From assembly GCF_000807275.1 (NCBI RefSeq), contig NZ_CP009056.1, positions 434,001 through 498,000 on the forward strand: a stretch of 64,000 nt of DNA. The letters run 5' to 3'. The DNA is from Frischella perrara. Lineage in GTDB: Bacteria > Pseudomonadota > Gammaproteobacteria > Enterobacterales > Orbaceae. The position numbers were made by a program, and so were the translations under genes. A model generated the notes under the pieces. That model worked only from the letters and a program-made list of their open reading frames with translations. It ran no database searches and had not been told where the DNA came from. Positions 34,927-44,493 of the stretch are shown here, one piece after another; the first letter of the stretch is position 1; every line of letters starts with the position of its first letter.

Positions 34927-35583
34927 TTAAGCATTATACAGATGATGATTTTGAATATATTGCCAGACTTTAGGGGGTAAAAATGCCTGACAGTCTTGTC
35001 TATGCTGGATACGTTGTTTTATTTCCGTCGCGGAGATGTTTTTAAGTGGTGTATGAGCAACGTAAATAAAACCATTAGGATTTTGGTGAAGATCATCGAC
35101 GCTTTCGGTTTGATGCGCTTTCAGCCATTGCTTTAATTGTGGATCATTAATCTGTTGAGAATATCCGGGACGTTGGCAAACTAATAAGTGGCAATAATCC
35201 AATAATTTTTGCCAATTATACCAGCTAGGTAAATTTAATAATGAATCTTGACCGATAATAAACGCGAGGTTTTTTTCATTACCATGCTCCTGACGCCAAG
35301 ATTGTAAGGTTTCAATGGTAAAAGAAGGTCGTTCCGATTTTGCTTGTGTAATTTCCCGACAATCAATTGAGAAAAGAGGGTAATCACTAATAGCCAAACG
35401 TAGCATATCCAAGCGTTGTTCGGTTGTGGCGACCGGTTGCGGTTTGTGTGGCGGAATATAGTTTGGTAATAAACTGACATGGGTTAAATTAACTTCTTTA
35501 GCTAGGGCGATTACCGGCAATAAATGACCATAATGAATTGGATCAAATGTTCCACCGAATAATGCAGTTAACTCAATAGACAT
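34927..35583 (-). CDS. nadD: nicotinate-nucleotide adenylyltransferase NadD
   Basis: Transfers AMP from ATP to nicotinate mononucleotide, the step shared by de novo and salvage NAD synthesis. Nucleotidyltransferase motif LFGGTFDPIHYGHLLP near the start, PNYIPPHKP, FIIGQDSLLNLPSWYNW and the C-terminal ISATEIKQRI are present. Start at 35583 (MSIELTAL) with AGGTG about 7 nt before it; a GTG three codons earlier is less likely. 218 aa. Last gene of leuS-lptE-holA-nadD. Confidence 0.95.
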   Translation of the reverse strand: MSIELTALFGGTFDPIHYGHLLPVIALAKEVNLTHVSLLPNYIPPHKPQPVATTEQRLDMLRLAISDYPLFSIDCREITQAKSERPSFTIETLQSWRQEHGNEKNLAFIIGQDSLLNLPSWYNWQKLLDYCHLLVCQRPGYSQQINDPQLKQWLKAHQTESVDDLHQNPNGFIYVAHTPLKNISATEIKQRIQHRQDCQAFLPPKVWQYIQNHHLYNA

Positions 35584-35592
35584 TCGGTACAC

Positions 35593-36591
35593 CTAAAACT
35601 GCAAACACAATGATGTTAAATTTTCCCAAATCGGTGCTTCGTAATCAGACTTGAGTGCTATTTCTAGCTCGGTTAATGTATTTAAATTTTTATAAAGCTG
35701 TTCTAAAGAAGTTTTATTTAAATAAGGCGTAATAATATTTCGTCGATTCTGCCAAACTTTATAGTTATCATAGGCTACTTTTAAATTGGATTTAGCTGCA
35801 TCTTTTTTTAGATTAATGAGTTGAATTAATTCTCGTTGAATTGTTCTTAACAAGATGAGAGGGACGGTGTCGTTGGTTTTTAATTGTTGCAAAATATGTA
35901 CAACACGCTTAGCTTTACTCATTAACATCGCATCTATTAAATGAAATGGTGTAAATATGGCACAATCTTCTAGATTACTTTCTAATTGATTATAGCTAAT
36001 TTTACCGTCGGGATAGAGTAACTTAAGTTGTTCTATCATTTGTGAAAGTGCTAATAAATTTCCTTCATAAAAGTAACACAGTAGCTCAATACCTTGTTTC
36101 TCAATGGTAAGATCATGGTTTTGCAATTGTTGATTTATCCAATTTGGTAGTTGATTAATATCGGGGGTATTACAGCTAATAATCAACAAATGATCAGATA
36201 ATGTTTTAACCCAATGAGCACTTTCTTGGGATTTTGTCATTTGGGGTAGACAAATTAACAAACTAACGTCAGGTGATATTGATTTGCTCAATTCATCCAA
36301 TTTTTTTGCTGTGCTAGCATTAAGTGAATGATCACTAAATTGAAGAATGATTAATGTTAAGTTTGAAAATAGACTCATTGATCGACTATTTTCGTAAATA
36401 CTATCCCAATTAGTTTGATTATCAATTATAAAAACAGTCTGTTCACTAAAACCACGCAAGCGAAGTGTTTCAGTTATTTTCGTTTGCGCGATGTCTTGTA
36501 AATAGGGATCATTTCCAACAGTCAGAAAATAACGCCATGAATTATCTTGCTCAAGTTTTGTATTGAGCTGGTTAGCATAGATTTTTATCAT
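35593..36591 (-). CDS. holA: DNA polymerase III delta subunit HolA
   Basis: Clamp-loader subunit that opens the beta sliding clamp. 332 residues (E. coli 343) with the three-domain AAA+-like fold that lacks nucleotide-binding motifs. Recognisable blocks are YFLTVGNDPYLQDIAQTKI near the N-terminus, RSMSLFSNLTLIIL, and FHLIDAMLMSKAKRVVHILQQLKTN with ILLRTIQRELIQL. Its start codon overlaps the lptE stop by one base (TAATG), consistent with coupled translation, and the gene order matches E. coli. Confidence 0.92.
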   Translation of the reverse strand: MIKIYANQLNTKLEQDNSWRYFLTVGNDPYLQDIAQTKITETLRLRGFSEQTVFIIDNQTNWDSIYENSRSMSLFSNLTLIILQFSDHSLNASTAKKLDELSKSISPDVSLLICLPQMTKSQESAHWVKTLSDHLLIISCNTPDINQLPNWINQQLQNHDLTIEKQGIELLCYFYEGNLLALSQMIEQLKLLYPDGKISYNQLESNLEDCAIFTPFHLIDAMLMSKAKRVVHILQQLKTNDTVPLILLRTIQRELIQLINLKKDAAKSNLKVAYDNYKVWQNRRNIITPYLNKTSLEQLYKNLNTLTELEIALKSDYEAPIWENLTSLCLQF

Positions 36592-37100
36592 TACGTATTG
36601 TGTTTATTTTCAATGGTGTTAATTGATTTCAATTTACTGATTAACTGTTTTGCAGCTTGAGTATACATTTCTCGCTCAATTAATTTTTGCTCAGTAGTTT
36701 TTGCCAAGGCTGTAGCTGGGTTATCAAAGAAAGTACGGAATACTTTTGTCGTAATTGGGTAAATATCTCTGCCGGCCATGATGACTTGTGCATTGACAGT
36801 TAAAATTAATTGGTATTCAGCTGATTTACCATTTTGATAAATAGAAATAGTTTCTTTGCCAATATTTGAATTGATGATACGTAATGAAGGATATTGATGA
36901 GCACTATCTTCTTGTACTAATAATACTTTATTTTTATTAAGTAAATCTTTAACAGTGCGTGATAATTCACTATAAGGATTTTCACTATAAAACGTCATAG
37001 TTTCAAATTGCTTTGGAATTTCAGTTTCATGTTGTAAATGAAACCCACATCCGGTGAGCAAAATCATTGTCAAAGTGACTAAACTGAACAATTTCTTCAT
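36591..37100 (-). CDS. lptE: LPS-assembly lipoprotein LptE
   Basis: Outer-membrane lipoprotein that plugs the LptD barrel in LPS export. Signal peptide with lipobox LLTGC (C18), then GFHLQHETEIPKQFETMTFYS as in the family, and the beta-sandwich ending in helices (REMYTQAAKQLISKLKSI). 169 aa. Placement between leuS and holA is the enterobacterial order and supports the call, since LptE diverges quickly in sequence. Confidence 0.9.
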   Translation of the reverse strand: MKKLFSLVTLTMILLTGCGFHLQHETEIPKQFETMTFYSENPYSELSRTVKDLLNKNKVLLVQEDSAHQYPSLRIINSNIGKETISIYQNGKSAEYQLILTVNAQVIMAGRDIYPITTKVFRTFFDNPATALAKTTEQKLIEREMYTQAAKQLISKLKSINTIENKHNT

Positions 37101-37168
37101 TTAGGTTTATCCAATTGTAAGGGGTAATAATCATTACCCCAATTTATTAAAAACTTATTAGTCAGTTT

Positions 37169-39778
37169 TTAGCCGACAACAAGATTAAGAAGTTTGCCTG
37201 GAACATAGATAACTTTTCGTATCGTCATATTATCTAAATGTTTTTGAACATTTGCTTCAGACTTAGCAACATTTGTTACAAATTCTTCAGTAGCATCAGC
37301 AGGAACAGTTAGTTTTGCACGAACTTTTCCATTTATTTGAACAACAATCAGCTTCTCATCTTCAATCATTGCCGATTCATCAGCAACTGGCCAACTTGCA
37401 TAATCAATGTTACTGTCATGACCCAAGGCCTTCCACATAACAAAACAAGCATGAGGCATCATTGGGTAAAGTAAACGTACAATTGCATTCAATGCTTCGT
37501 CCATCAAAGCTCGATCTTGTTCGGTTTCTTGTGGTGCTTTTTGTAAGCGATTCATGAACTCCATGACGGCAGCAATAGCGGTATTAAAGGTTTGACGACG
37601 ACCAATATCATCCGTAACTTTAGCAATCGTTTTATGTAATTCACGACGAAAAGTCTTCTGATCATTAGTTAATTGTTCGACGATTAATGGCTTAACAGCC
37701 CCTTTTTCTGTATGTTCATAGACTTGTCGCCATACGCGTTTTATAAAGCGATTTGCACCTTCAACGCCAGATTCTTGCCATTCAAGCGTCATTTCCGCAG
37801 GAGATGCAAACATCATAAAGAGGCGAACAGTATCAGCACCATATTTATCAACCATTTCTTGTGGATCGATGCCATTATTTTTTGACTTAGACATCTTGGT
37901 CATACCAGCATGAACTAATTCACGACCGTCTTTGTCATAAGCTTTAGCAATACGGCCTTTTTCATCACGTTCAACCGTGACTTCTGTCGGAGAAATCCAG
38001 ATACGTTCTCCACTTTCTGCGGTGTAATAGAAAGCATCAGCTAATACCATACCTTGACAAAGTAATCTTTTTGCCGGTTCATCAGAACTAACCAAACCAA
38101 AATCACGCATTAATTTATGGAAGAAACGGAAATAAAGTAAATGCATAATGGCATGTTCAATTCCACCAACATACTGATCAACTGGCAACCAATAATTTGC
38201 TGCGTTTTCATCTAGCATACCTTCGTTGTAATGTGGGCAAGTATAACGAGCATAATACCAAGATGATTCCATAAATGTATCAAAGGTATCTGTTTCACGT
38301 AATGCAGGTTGGCCATTAATCGTTGTTTTTGCCCATTGTGGATCAGCCTTAATAGGGCTAGTAATACCATTCATTTCCACATTTTCAGGTAAGATTACAG
38401 GTAGTTGATCTTCTGGTGTTGGAATAGTTGTTCCATCTTCTAAAGTCACCATTGGGATTGGTGCACCCCAATAACGTTGACGAGACACGCCCCAATCACG
38501 TAAGCGATAATTTACTTTACGTTCACCTAAACCTTGACCGATCAGTTTATCGGCAATCGCATTGAAGGCTTGTTCAAAATTCAATCCATCAAATTCATTA
38601 GAATTAAATAATTGACCATATTCCGTATAGGCTTGTTGACTTACATCTGGTGCTTCACCCACTTCATTTAATATGACAGCTTTAATTGGTAGCTGATATT
38701 TAGAAGCAAACTCATAATCGCGTTGGTCATGTGCCGGTACTGCCATAACGGCACCTGTACCGTATTCCATTAATACAAAGTTAGCAATCCAAACAGGCAC
38801 TTTTTCATTGGTTAATGGATGAATCGCATAAAAACCTGTAGCGATACCTTTTTTCTCCATAGTCGCCATGTCTGCTTCAGCTGTTTTGGTATTCTTACAT
38901 TCAGCAATAAAGGCAGCAATATCGGCATTATTTTGTCCTGCCAATTGGGCTAATGGATGTTCAGCTGCAACAGAAATGAAACTGACTCCCATTAAGGTGT
39001 CTGGTCGAGTTGTATAGATGCGTAATTTATCTTGATAGTTTTCAACCGCAAATTCTATTTCTAAACCTTGCGAGCGACCAATCCAGTTTTTCTGCATTGT
39101 TTTTACTTGCTCAGGCCAACTTTCTAAACTATCCAAGTCTTTTAGCAGTTCGTCAGCATAGGCAGTAATTTTAATAAACCATTGTGGAATTTCTTTTCGT
39201 TCAACAGGAGTATTACAACGCCAACAGCAACCTTCAACAACTTGCTCATTAGCTAAAACAGTTTGATCCGTTGGACACCAGTTAACGGCTGAGGTTTTTT
39301 TATAAACTAATCCTTTTTGATAGAGTTTTGTAAAAAACCATTGCTCCCATTTATAATATTCTGGTTTACACGTTGTTACTTCTCTATCCCAATCATAACC
39401 GAAACCAAGTAGTTTCAATTGTTTTTTCATATAAGCGATATTTTCATATGTCCATTTCGCTGGCGCAGTATTATTTTTTACAGCAGCCCCTTCTGCGGGT
39501 AATCCAAAAGCATCCCAACCAATTGGTTGCAGTACATTTTTACCTTGCATACGTTGATAACGTGAAATGGTATCACCAATAGTATAATTACGAACGTGAC
39601 CTAAATGTAAGCGACCAGACGGATAAGGTAACATGGATAAGCAATAATATTTTTCTTTGCTTGGATCTTCAGTGACATGAAAAGTGTTATTTTCTTGCCA
39701 ATATTGTTGTACTTGCGCTTCGATTTTTTCTGGGCAATATTGTTCGGATAAATGGATTTCTTTCATATTATTTGACAT
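37169..39778 (-). CDS. leuS: leucyl-tRNA synthetase
   Basis: Class I synthetase charging tRNA-Leu. HIGH motif as [13 protein letters not shown], zinc-binding [19 protein letters not shown], the CP1 editing domain with [12 protein letters not shown] and [25 protein letters not shown], the KMSKS loop [15 protein letters not shown], and a C-terminal domain ending [14 protein letters not shown] as in E. coli. 869 aa against 860, the extra residues mostly at the N-terminus. First gene of leuS-lptE-holA-nadD. The 273 bp upstream contain no gene. Confidence 0.98.
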   Translation of the reverse strand: MSNNMKEIHLSEQYCPEKIEAQVQQYWQENNTFHVTEDPSKEKYYCLSMLPYPSGRLHLGHVRNYTIGDTISRYQRMQGKNVLQPIGWDAFGLPAEGAAVKNNTAPAKWTYENIAYMKKQLKLLGFGYDWDREVTTCKPEYYKWEQWFFTKLYQKGLVYKKTSAVNWCPTDQTVLANEQVVEGCCWRCNTPVERKEIPQWFIKITAYADELLKDLDSLESWPEQVKTMQKNWIGRSQGLEIEFAVENYQDKLRIYTTRPDTLMGVSFISVAAEHPLAQLAGQNNADIAAFIAECKNTKTAEADMATMEKKGIATGFYAIHPLTNEKVPVWIANFVLMEYGTGAVMAVPAHDQRDYEFASKYQLPIKAVILNEVGEAPDVSQQAYTEYGQLFNSNEFDGLNFEQAFNAIADKLIGQGLGERKVNYRLRDWGVSRQRYWGAPIPMVTLEDGTTIPTPEDQLPVILPENVEMNGITSPIKADPQWAKTTINGQPALRETDTFDTFMESSWYYARYTCPHYNEGMLDENAANYWLPVDQYVGGIEHAIMHLLYFRFFHKLMRDFGLVSSDEPAKRLLCQGMVLADAFYYTAESGERIWISPTEVTVERDEKGRIAKAYDKDGRELVHAGMTKMSKSKNNGIDPQEMVDKYGADTVRLFMMFASPAEMTLEWQESGVEGANRFIKRVWRQVYEHTEKGAVKPLIVEQLTNDQKTFRRELHKTIAKVTDDIGRRQTFNTAIAAVMEFMNRLQKAPQETEQDRALMDEALNAIVRLLYPMMPHACFVMWKALGHDSNIDYASWPVADESAMIEDEKLIVVQINGKVRAKLTVPADATEEFVTNVAKSEANVQKHLDNMTIRKVIYVPGKLLNLVVG

Positions 39779-40051
39779 AGTCTGCTTAAGTCCTATTAAC
39801 GATTTTTATTTTGTATTTCTCATACAATCGTCTAAAAAAATGATCTACTAATTGTATTGGTTATTGGCATAAATTGAAATATCTTATCGTGATTTTGTCT
39901 TAATTTTATTATGAAAACTGCTAATTTTATTTGAATGCCAAATCACTTTTTGTGTGCTTGTAATCTTATAACTTATATTGTGTTATTTTTAAACGTAACA
40001 TTAAGATTATTTTCAATATAATTATTTTCTATTTTAACGCCAATTGCATAA

Positions 40052-40771
40052 TTATACTAATTCTAACTGCTCTTTTAATCGTTTGAGATATCGTCGGCTA
40101 ACAGGAACAGATACATCGTTATTGAGTATAATTTCTGTATAATTTGCTTGAACGAAGCGAATCTCTTTAAGTTTTTGAATGTTGATAAGATATTGTCGAT
40201 GGCAATAAACAAGTCGTGTTCGTTCTTCTAATGTTTTTAATGTTAATTCAGTTAAATATTCAATGTTGTCTTGATTGATAACATATACGCCACTAGCACG
40301 GCAATTAACATAATAGACATCGTTTGGATCGATTAAATAAATTCGATTATGTCCAACACATGGAATATATTTTAAATAATGCTGATTTTTTATTTGAATT
40401 TGATCCTTTCTATTTGTTTCGGTTAATAATCGTTGAATGGTTTTATTTAATCGATTTGGTTCAATGGGTTTAAGCAGATAATCATAAGCTTGTTCTTCAA
40501 ATGCTTGAATAGCATATTCTTCATAAGCAGTTAAAAACACAATGTGGGGCATTTGATGTGGTGAAATCATACTAAGCATTTCAATACCGCTTATTTTTGG
40601 CATTTGAATATCTAAAAACACAACATCAGGGGATAGACTATGAATCGTTTTGATCGCATCAAAGGCATTACTACACTCAGCAATGATATTAATACACTCA
40701 AAGTCGTTGAGTAAACACCGTAAATTATCGCGAGCTAAAGGTTCATCATCCACGATTAAAACATTTATCAT
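40052..40771 (-). CDS. btsR: LytTR response regulator (BtsR/YehT-like)
   Basis: 239 residues: receiver domain (acidic D8-D9, phospho-acceptor D54 in VVFLDIQMP, K of LLKPIEPN) followed by a LytTR DNA-binding domain (about 135-239; IYLIDPNDVYYVNCRASGVYV, VYCHRQYLINIQKL, PVSRRYLKRLKEQL). The kinase gene upstream overlaps it by 4 bp (ATGA). E. coli BtsSR responds to pyruvate and activates the pyruvate transporter btsT; no such transporter lies in this window. Confidence 0.88.
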   Translation of the reverse strand: MINVLIVDDEPLARDNLRCLLNDFECINIIAECSNAFDAIKTIHSLSPDVVFLDIQMPKISGIEMLSMISPHQMPHIVFLTAYEEYAIQAFEEQAYDYLLKPIEPNRLNKTIQRLLTETNRKDQIQIKNQHYLKYIPCVGHNRIYLIDPNDVYYVNCRASGVYVINQDNIEYLTELTLKTLEERTRLVYCHRQYLINIQKLKEIRFVQANYTEIILNNDVSVPVSRRYLKRLKEQLELV

Positions 40772-42462
40772 GTATTATTTTCCTTATTTAAAGGTAGGCA
40801 TAATGTTACTCTGGTATAAATCTCAGATTTGCACTCAATGGTTAACCCATATTGCTTTCCATAGCGTATTTTAATTCTTTCATCTACAAGCCTTATTCCT
40901 AAGCCATTATTATCTTTATGGTTTTCTTGATAATTACCTGCATTATCTTCTACTTCAAGAATTAAAATATCTAATTGTTGATAGGCTCGAATTGTAATTG
41001 TACCATCGCCTATTATTTGTGCTATACCATGTTTTATGCCATTTTCAACAATGGGTTGCAAAGAAAAAGCTGGTAAAAAGGCATGTTCTAAGCTTTTTGG
41101 TATCAGAATTTGAATGGATAACTTGTCAATATACCGCATTTTTTCTATAGCAAGGTAAGCGGTAACATGATCAAGTTCATCTTTTAATGTGACGATCTCT
41201 TCTGGGCGTTTTAAATTTTTTCTAAAAAAAGTTGATAGATTTTGGACTAGCCGTAAAGCTTGTTCTTTATCGCGTCGAATAATAGCCTGTAATGTATTAA
41301 GTGAATTAAATAAAAAATGTGGGTTGACTTGAGCATGAAGTAATTTTATTCGAGTTTGGGAAAGTAATTGTTGGTATTGCTCATTTTGCCCTGTTAAAAT
41401 TTGGGCTGATAATAAATTGGCAATTCCTTCTCCTAACGTCCGATTAATTGAGCTAAACAAGGTATTTTTGGCTTCATAAATTTTTATGGTTCCAACAACT
41501 TTTTTATTTTCTCCCCGAAGTGGTATTACAAGGGTTGAGCCTAAACGGCAATGCCGATTAATTGAACATTGATAGGCTTTATGAGTACCATCCAGATATT
41601 TCACTTCGTTATCTTCGATTGATTGTAATGTCGCCGTTGAAACAATAGGGGTTCCTGGAACATGATGGTCACTACCCAAACCGATGAATGCAAGAATCTT
41701 CTCACGGTCGGTTATTGAAACTGCTCCGACACCTAATTCTTGATAGATTATATGTGCCACTTTGGTGCTATTTTCTTGATTAAATTTATCACGTAATAGA
41801 CCTTCAGTCCGTGCAGCAATTCTCAATGCCTTTGCTGAAAATGTGGAAGTATATTTATCAAATATTATTTTACGATCCAATAATATCTGCATAAACATGG
41901 CTGCACCAATACTATTGGCAACTATCATTGGTGCTGCAATGTGTTGTACAGTTTGTACAACAATATCCAATGGTTTAGAAAAAAGTAAAATTAATGCCAT
42001 TTCAAGGGATTCGGTCACAATAGCTAATATGGCAATGACAAATGGATTATAAATTAAATCAACGCGTCCCTTTTTCATAACTACATAATGGAGCATACCA
42101 CTAATTAATCCGGTTATAATCGTTGACACCATACAGATTTCAGCAGTAATCCCCCCTAATGTATAACGATGAACCCCTCCTGTTATACCAACTAGCAGTC
42201 CTACAGAAGGACCACCTAATACGCCACTTAAAATAGCCCCAATAGCTCGTGTATTGGCTAATGTATCTTCAATACGAAAACTGAAATAAGTTCCCATGAT
42301 ACAAAAAAATGAAAAAATGACGTAACAAATCAATTTATGCGGTAGATTAACCGTAACTTGTGTGACGGGTATTAAAATGGGAGTTTTACTTAGCATATAA
42401 GCTATCACTAAATAAACGCACATTTGTTGTAAAAGTTGCAAAATCAAATTAAATTCAATCAT
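40768..42462 (-). CDS. btsS: sensor histidine kinase, LytS/BtsS (YehU)-like
   Basis: 564 residues: about five to six N-terminal helices forming a 5TM-LYT sensor (GAILSGVLGGPSVGLLVGITGGVHRYTLGG), a GAF-like domain (about 215-345), the His_kinase box NPHFLFNSLNTLQAIIRRDKE with the phospho-histidine, and an ATPase domain (PAFSLQPIVENGIKHG, NNGLGIRLVDERIKIRYG). Architecture and order with the LytTR regulator are those of E. coli BtsS/BtsR. Divergent from trmB, about 100 bp away. Confidence 0.88.
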   Translation of the reverse strand: MIEFNLILQLLQQMCVYLVIAYMLSKTPILIPVTQVTVNLPHKLICYVIFSFFCIMGTYFSFRIEDTLANTRAIGAILSGVLGGPSVGLLVGITGGVHRYTLGGITAEICMVSTIITGLISGMLHYVVMKKGRVDLIYNPFVIAILAIVTESLEMALILLFSKPLDIVVQTVQHIAAPMIVANSIGAAMFMQILLDRKIIFDKYTSTFSAKALRIAARTEGLLRDKFNQENSTKVAHIIYQELGVGAVSITDREKILAFIGLGSDHHVPGTPIVSTATLQSIEDNEVKYLDGTHKAYQCSINRHCRLGSTLVIPLRGENKKVVGTIKIYEAKNTLFSSINRTLGEGIANLLSAQILTGQNEQYQQLLSQTRIKLLHAQVNPHFLFNSLNTLQAIIRRDKEQALRLVQNLSTFFRKNLKRPEEIVTLKDELDHVTAYLAIEKMRYIDKLSIQILIPKSLEHAFLPAFSLQPIVENGIKHGIAQIIGDGTITIRAYQQLDILILEVEDNAGNYQENHKDNNGLGIRLVDERIKIRYGKQYGLTIECKSEIYTRVTLCLPLNKENNT

Positions 42463-42560
42463 TTTTCTCTTTTATTGTAAGAATTATCAATTGGCAGTTA
42501 TAGTCAACTTACGTTAAACTATTCAATTAAATTAAATCAATTGTAGTTTAAAATAGTAAC

Positions 42561-43307
42561 ATGAATCAAAAATTCGTAAATAATGATCAGCCTAATATTA
42601 TGACGTCTCAAATTATGGAGGATGGTAGACCAAAACGACAAATACGTAGTTTTGTATTAAGGCAAGGTAGATTAACAAAAGGGCAAGAACAAGCATTAGC
42701 AAAATTATGGCCTACGTGTGGTATTGATTACAATAATCAACAGCAATTAGATTTTCATCAGCTTTTTAATAATGATAACGCTACTGTACTAGAAATTGGT
42801 TTCGGGATGGGGGCTTCATTTGTTGAGATGGCGAGTAAGCAACCAAATGAAAATTATTTAGGGATTGAAGTACATCGCCCTGGTGTTGGGGCGTGTTTAA
42901 TGGCAATTGATCAGCAACATTTAAAAAATGTTAGAGTCATGTGTCATGATGCAGTAGAAGTACTTGAAAATATGATACCTCATGCATCTCTTAGTAAAGT
43001 ACAAATCTTTTTTCCTGATCCATGGCATAAAGCAAAACATAATAAACGCAGAATTATTCAACCTGAATTTATACAATTATTAGGTAGCAAGTTAAAAATG
43101 GGCGGAATGATACATTTAGCGACAGATTGGCAAAATTATGCCGAACATATGTTGGAAGTTTTAACTCATGCACCTGGCTTTCAAAACCTTTCTTTAGATA
43201 ATGGATATGTAGCAAGACCAGAATATCGACCTATGACAAAATTTGAAAAAAGAGGTTTAAATTTAGGTCATGGCGTGTGGGATTTACAATTTTGTCGGGT
43301 AGAATGA
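42561..43307 (+). CDS. trmB: tRNA (guanine-N7-)-methyltransferase
   Basis: SAM-dependent enzyme making m7G46 in tRNA variable loops. [19 protein letters not shown], the SAM-binding [40 protein letters not shown] and the signature [16 protein letters not shown] are present, ending [15 protein letters not shown]. 248 aa against 239. Single gene, divergent from btsSR. Confidence 0.96.
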   Translation: MNQKFVNNDQPNIMTSQIMEDGRPKRQIRSFVLRQGRLTKGQEQALAKLWPTCGIDYNNQQQLDFHQLFNNDNATVLEIGFGMGASFVEMASKQPNENYLGIEVHRPGVGACLMAIDQQHLKNVRVMCHDAVEVLENMIPHASLSKVQIFFPDPWHKAKHNKRRIIQPEFIQLLGSKLKMGGMIHLATDWQNYAEHMLEVLTHAPGFQNLSLDNGYVARPEYRPMTKFEKRGLNLGHGVWDLQFCRVE

Positions 43308-43411
43308 CCAGAAATATTTCGCCAAAATTGCTATAACTGTGTTAGATTAAGCAACATTTCATAAAAAATATATTTTTAATCAAAATACCAACAAAATTAA
43401 AAAATAATATC

Positions 43412-43444
43412 AACATGATGTCGATTACTAAATCGCATCATGTT
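43412..43444 (+). promoter_or_regulatory. strong hairpin in the leader of the MBL lipoprotein gene
   Basis: AACATGATG (43412-43420) pairs with 43436-43444; inside it CGATT (43422-43426) pairs with 43431-43435 around a 4-nt loop, leaving one bulged T. It ends 20 bp before the start codon and has no T tract, so a role in translation or mRNA stability is more likely than termination. Confidence 0.5.
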
Positions 43445-43464
43445 AATTATAAGTAGGAGATGAA

Positions 43465-44337
43465 ATGGCTTTTCTTAAACGCAATCTTTTTATATTTTTT
43501 GTAGCTCTTATGCTATCAGCATGTACAGCACCTAAAAACTATAAAGTTATATCAGGGGCTGTTCATAATACTGGTTCTGACTCCATGTTCCCGGTAACCG
43601 CCACTATTTTATATACTGAAGATCAAGCTATGCTAATTGATACTCAGTTTACAAATAAAGAAGCACAACAAATCGTTGAGGAAATTAAAAAAAGCGGTAA
43701 ACCGTTAACTTTAATTTATATTAGTCATGGCGATCCTGATTTCTATTTTGGTTTAGATACTGTTTTAAATGCTTATCCTAATGCTCATGTTATCGCAACA
43801 AGTGCAACGGTTGAAAAGATCAGACGCGAAGGTATTGGGAAATTAAAATATTGGCGTAAATACATCGGTGATCAAGCGCCAAAACGCATTGTTATTCCAA
43901 CTGCACTGACAAGCAATACGTTTGATTTTGGTCAAGATTCATTTATTGTAAAAGGCGACGATCCAAATCGAACTTATTTATGGATGCCAAAACAAAGAAT
44001 GATTATTGGCGGTTCTTTATTGTCAAATAACATGTTCATCTGGACGGCAGATGCTCGAACATCTGAGCAACGAATGCTTTGGGATAAAACAGTTTTAGAA
44101 ATGCGTAATCTATCACCAAGAATTACTATACCTGGACATTACTTAGGTAATGATCCTGTAGCAAATGAATCTATTGAATTTACACATCAATATATTAATA
44201 CCTATGATGAGGTATTAAAAAGCAACCATTCAATTTATGATATTGTTCGTAAGATGAAAGAACATTATCCCCAACTTGGCGGTGATCTTAATCTAGAAGT
44301 TAGTACAACAATAATTTTAAATAACGCTAATTTCTAA
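43465..44337 (+). CDS. metallo-beta-lactamase-fold lipoprotein with an altered metal motif
   Basis: 290 residues. Signal peptide with lipobox LSAC (C20), then a metallo-beta-lactamase fold: ILYTEDQAMLIDTQF, YISHGDPDFYFG, VIATSATVEKI, IIGGSLLSNNMFIWTAD, ITIPGHYLG. The usual HxHxDH reads H88-G-D90-P-D92-F93: the second histidine is aspartate and the last is phenylalanine, so metal binding is altered or incomplete. Envelope-anchored; function unknown. SD AGGAG upstream and a perfect terminator downstream make it a single-gene unit. Confidence 0.8.
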   Translation: MAFLKRNLFIFFVALMLSACTAPKNYKVISGAVHNTGSDSMFPVTATILYTEDQAMLIDTQFTNKEAQQIVEEIKKSGKPLTLIYISHGDPDFYFGLDTVLNAYPNAHVIATSATVEKIRREGIGKLKYWRKYIGDQAPKRIVIPTALTSNTFDFGQDSFIVKGDDPNRTYLWMPKQRMIIGGSLLSNNMFIWTADARTSEQRMLWDKTVLEMRNLSPRITIPGHYLGNDPVANESIEFTHQYINTYDEVLKSNHSIYDIVRKMKEHYPQLGGDLNLEVSTTIILNNANF

Positions 44338-44362
44338 TAAAAATAGCTACTGATGAATCTGA

Positions 44363-44397
44363 CATGAAAAAGATGAATTTATTTCATCTTTTTCATG
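44363..44397 (+). terminator. terminator after the MBL lipoprotein gene
   Basis: Perfect 15-bp stem 44363-44377 / 44383-44397 with a 5-nt loop, 25 bp past the stop; T-rich sequence follows after a short gap. Confidence 0.65.
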
Positions 44398-44493
44398 CTG
44401 TGCTTTATTTTGAAAAAGGATAGTTAACATAATAAATATCACATAAAATAAAGGTTCACAGGGATTATTTTGCATACAGTAGGTAGATACATT

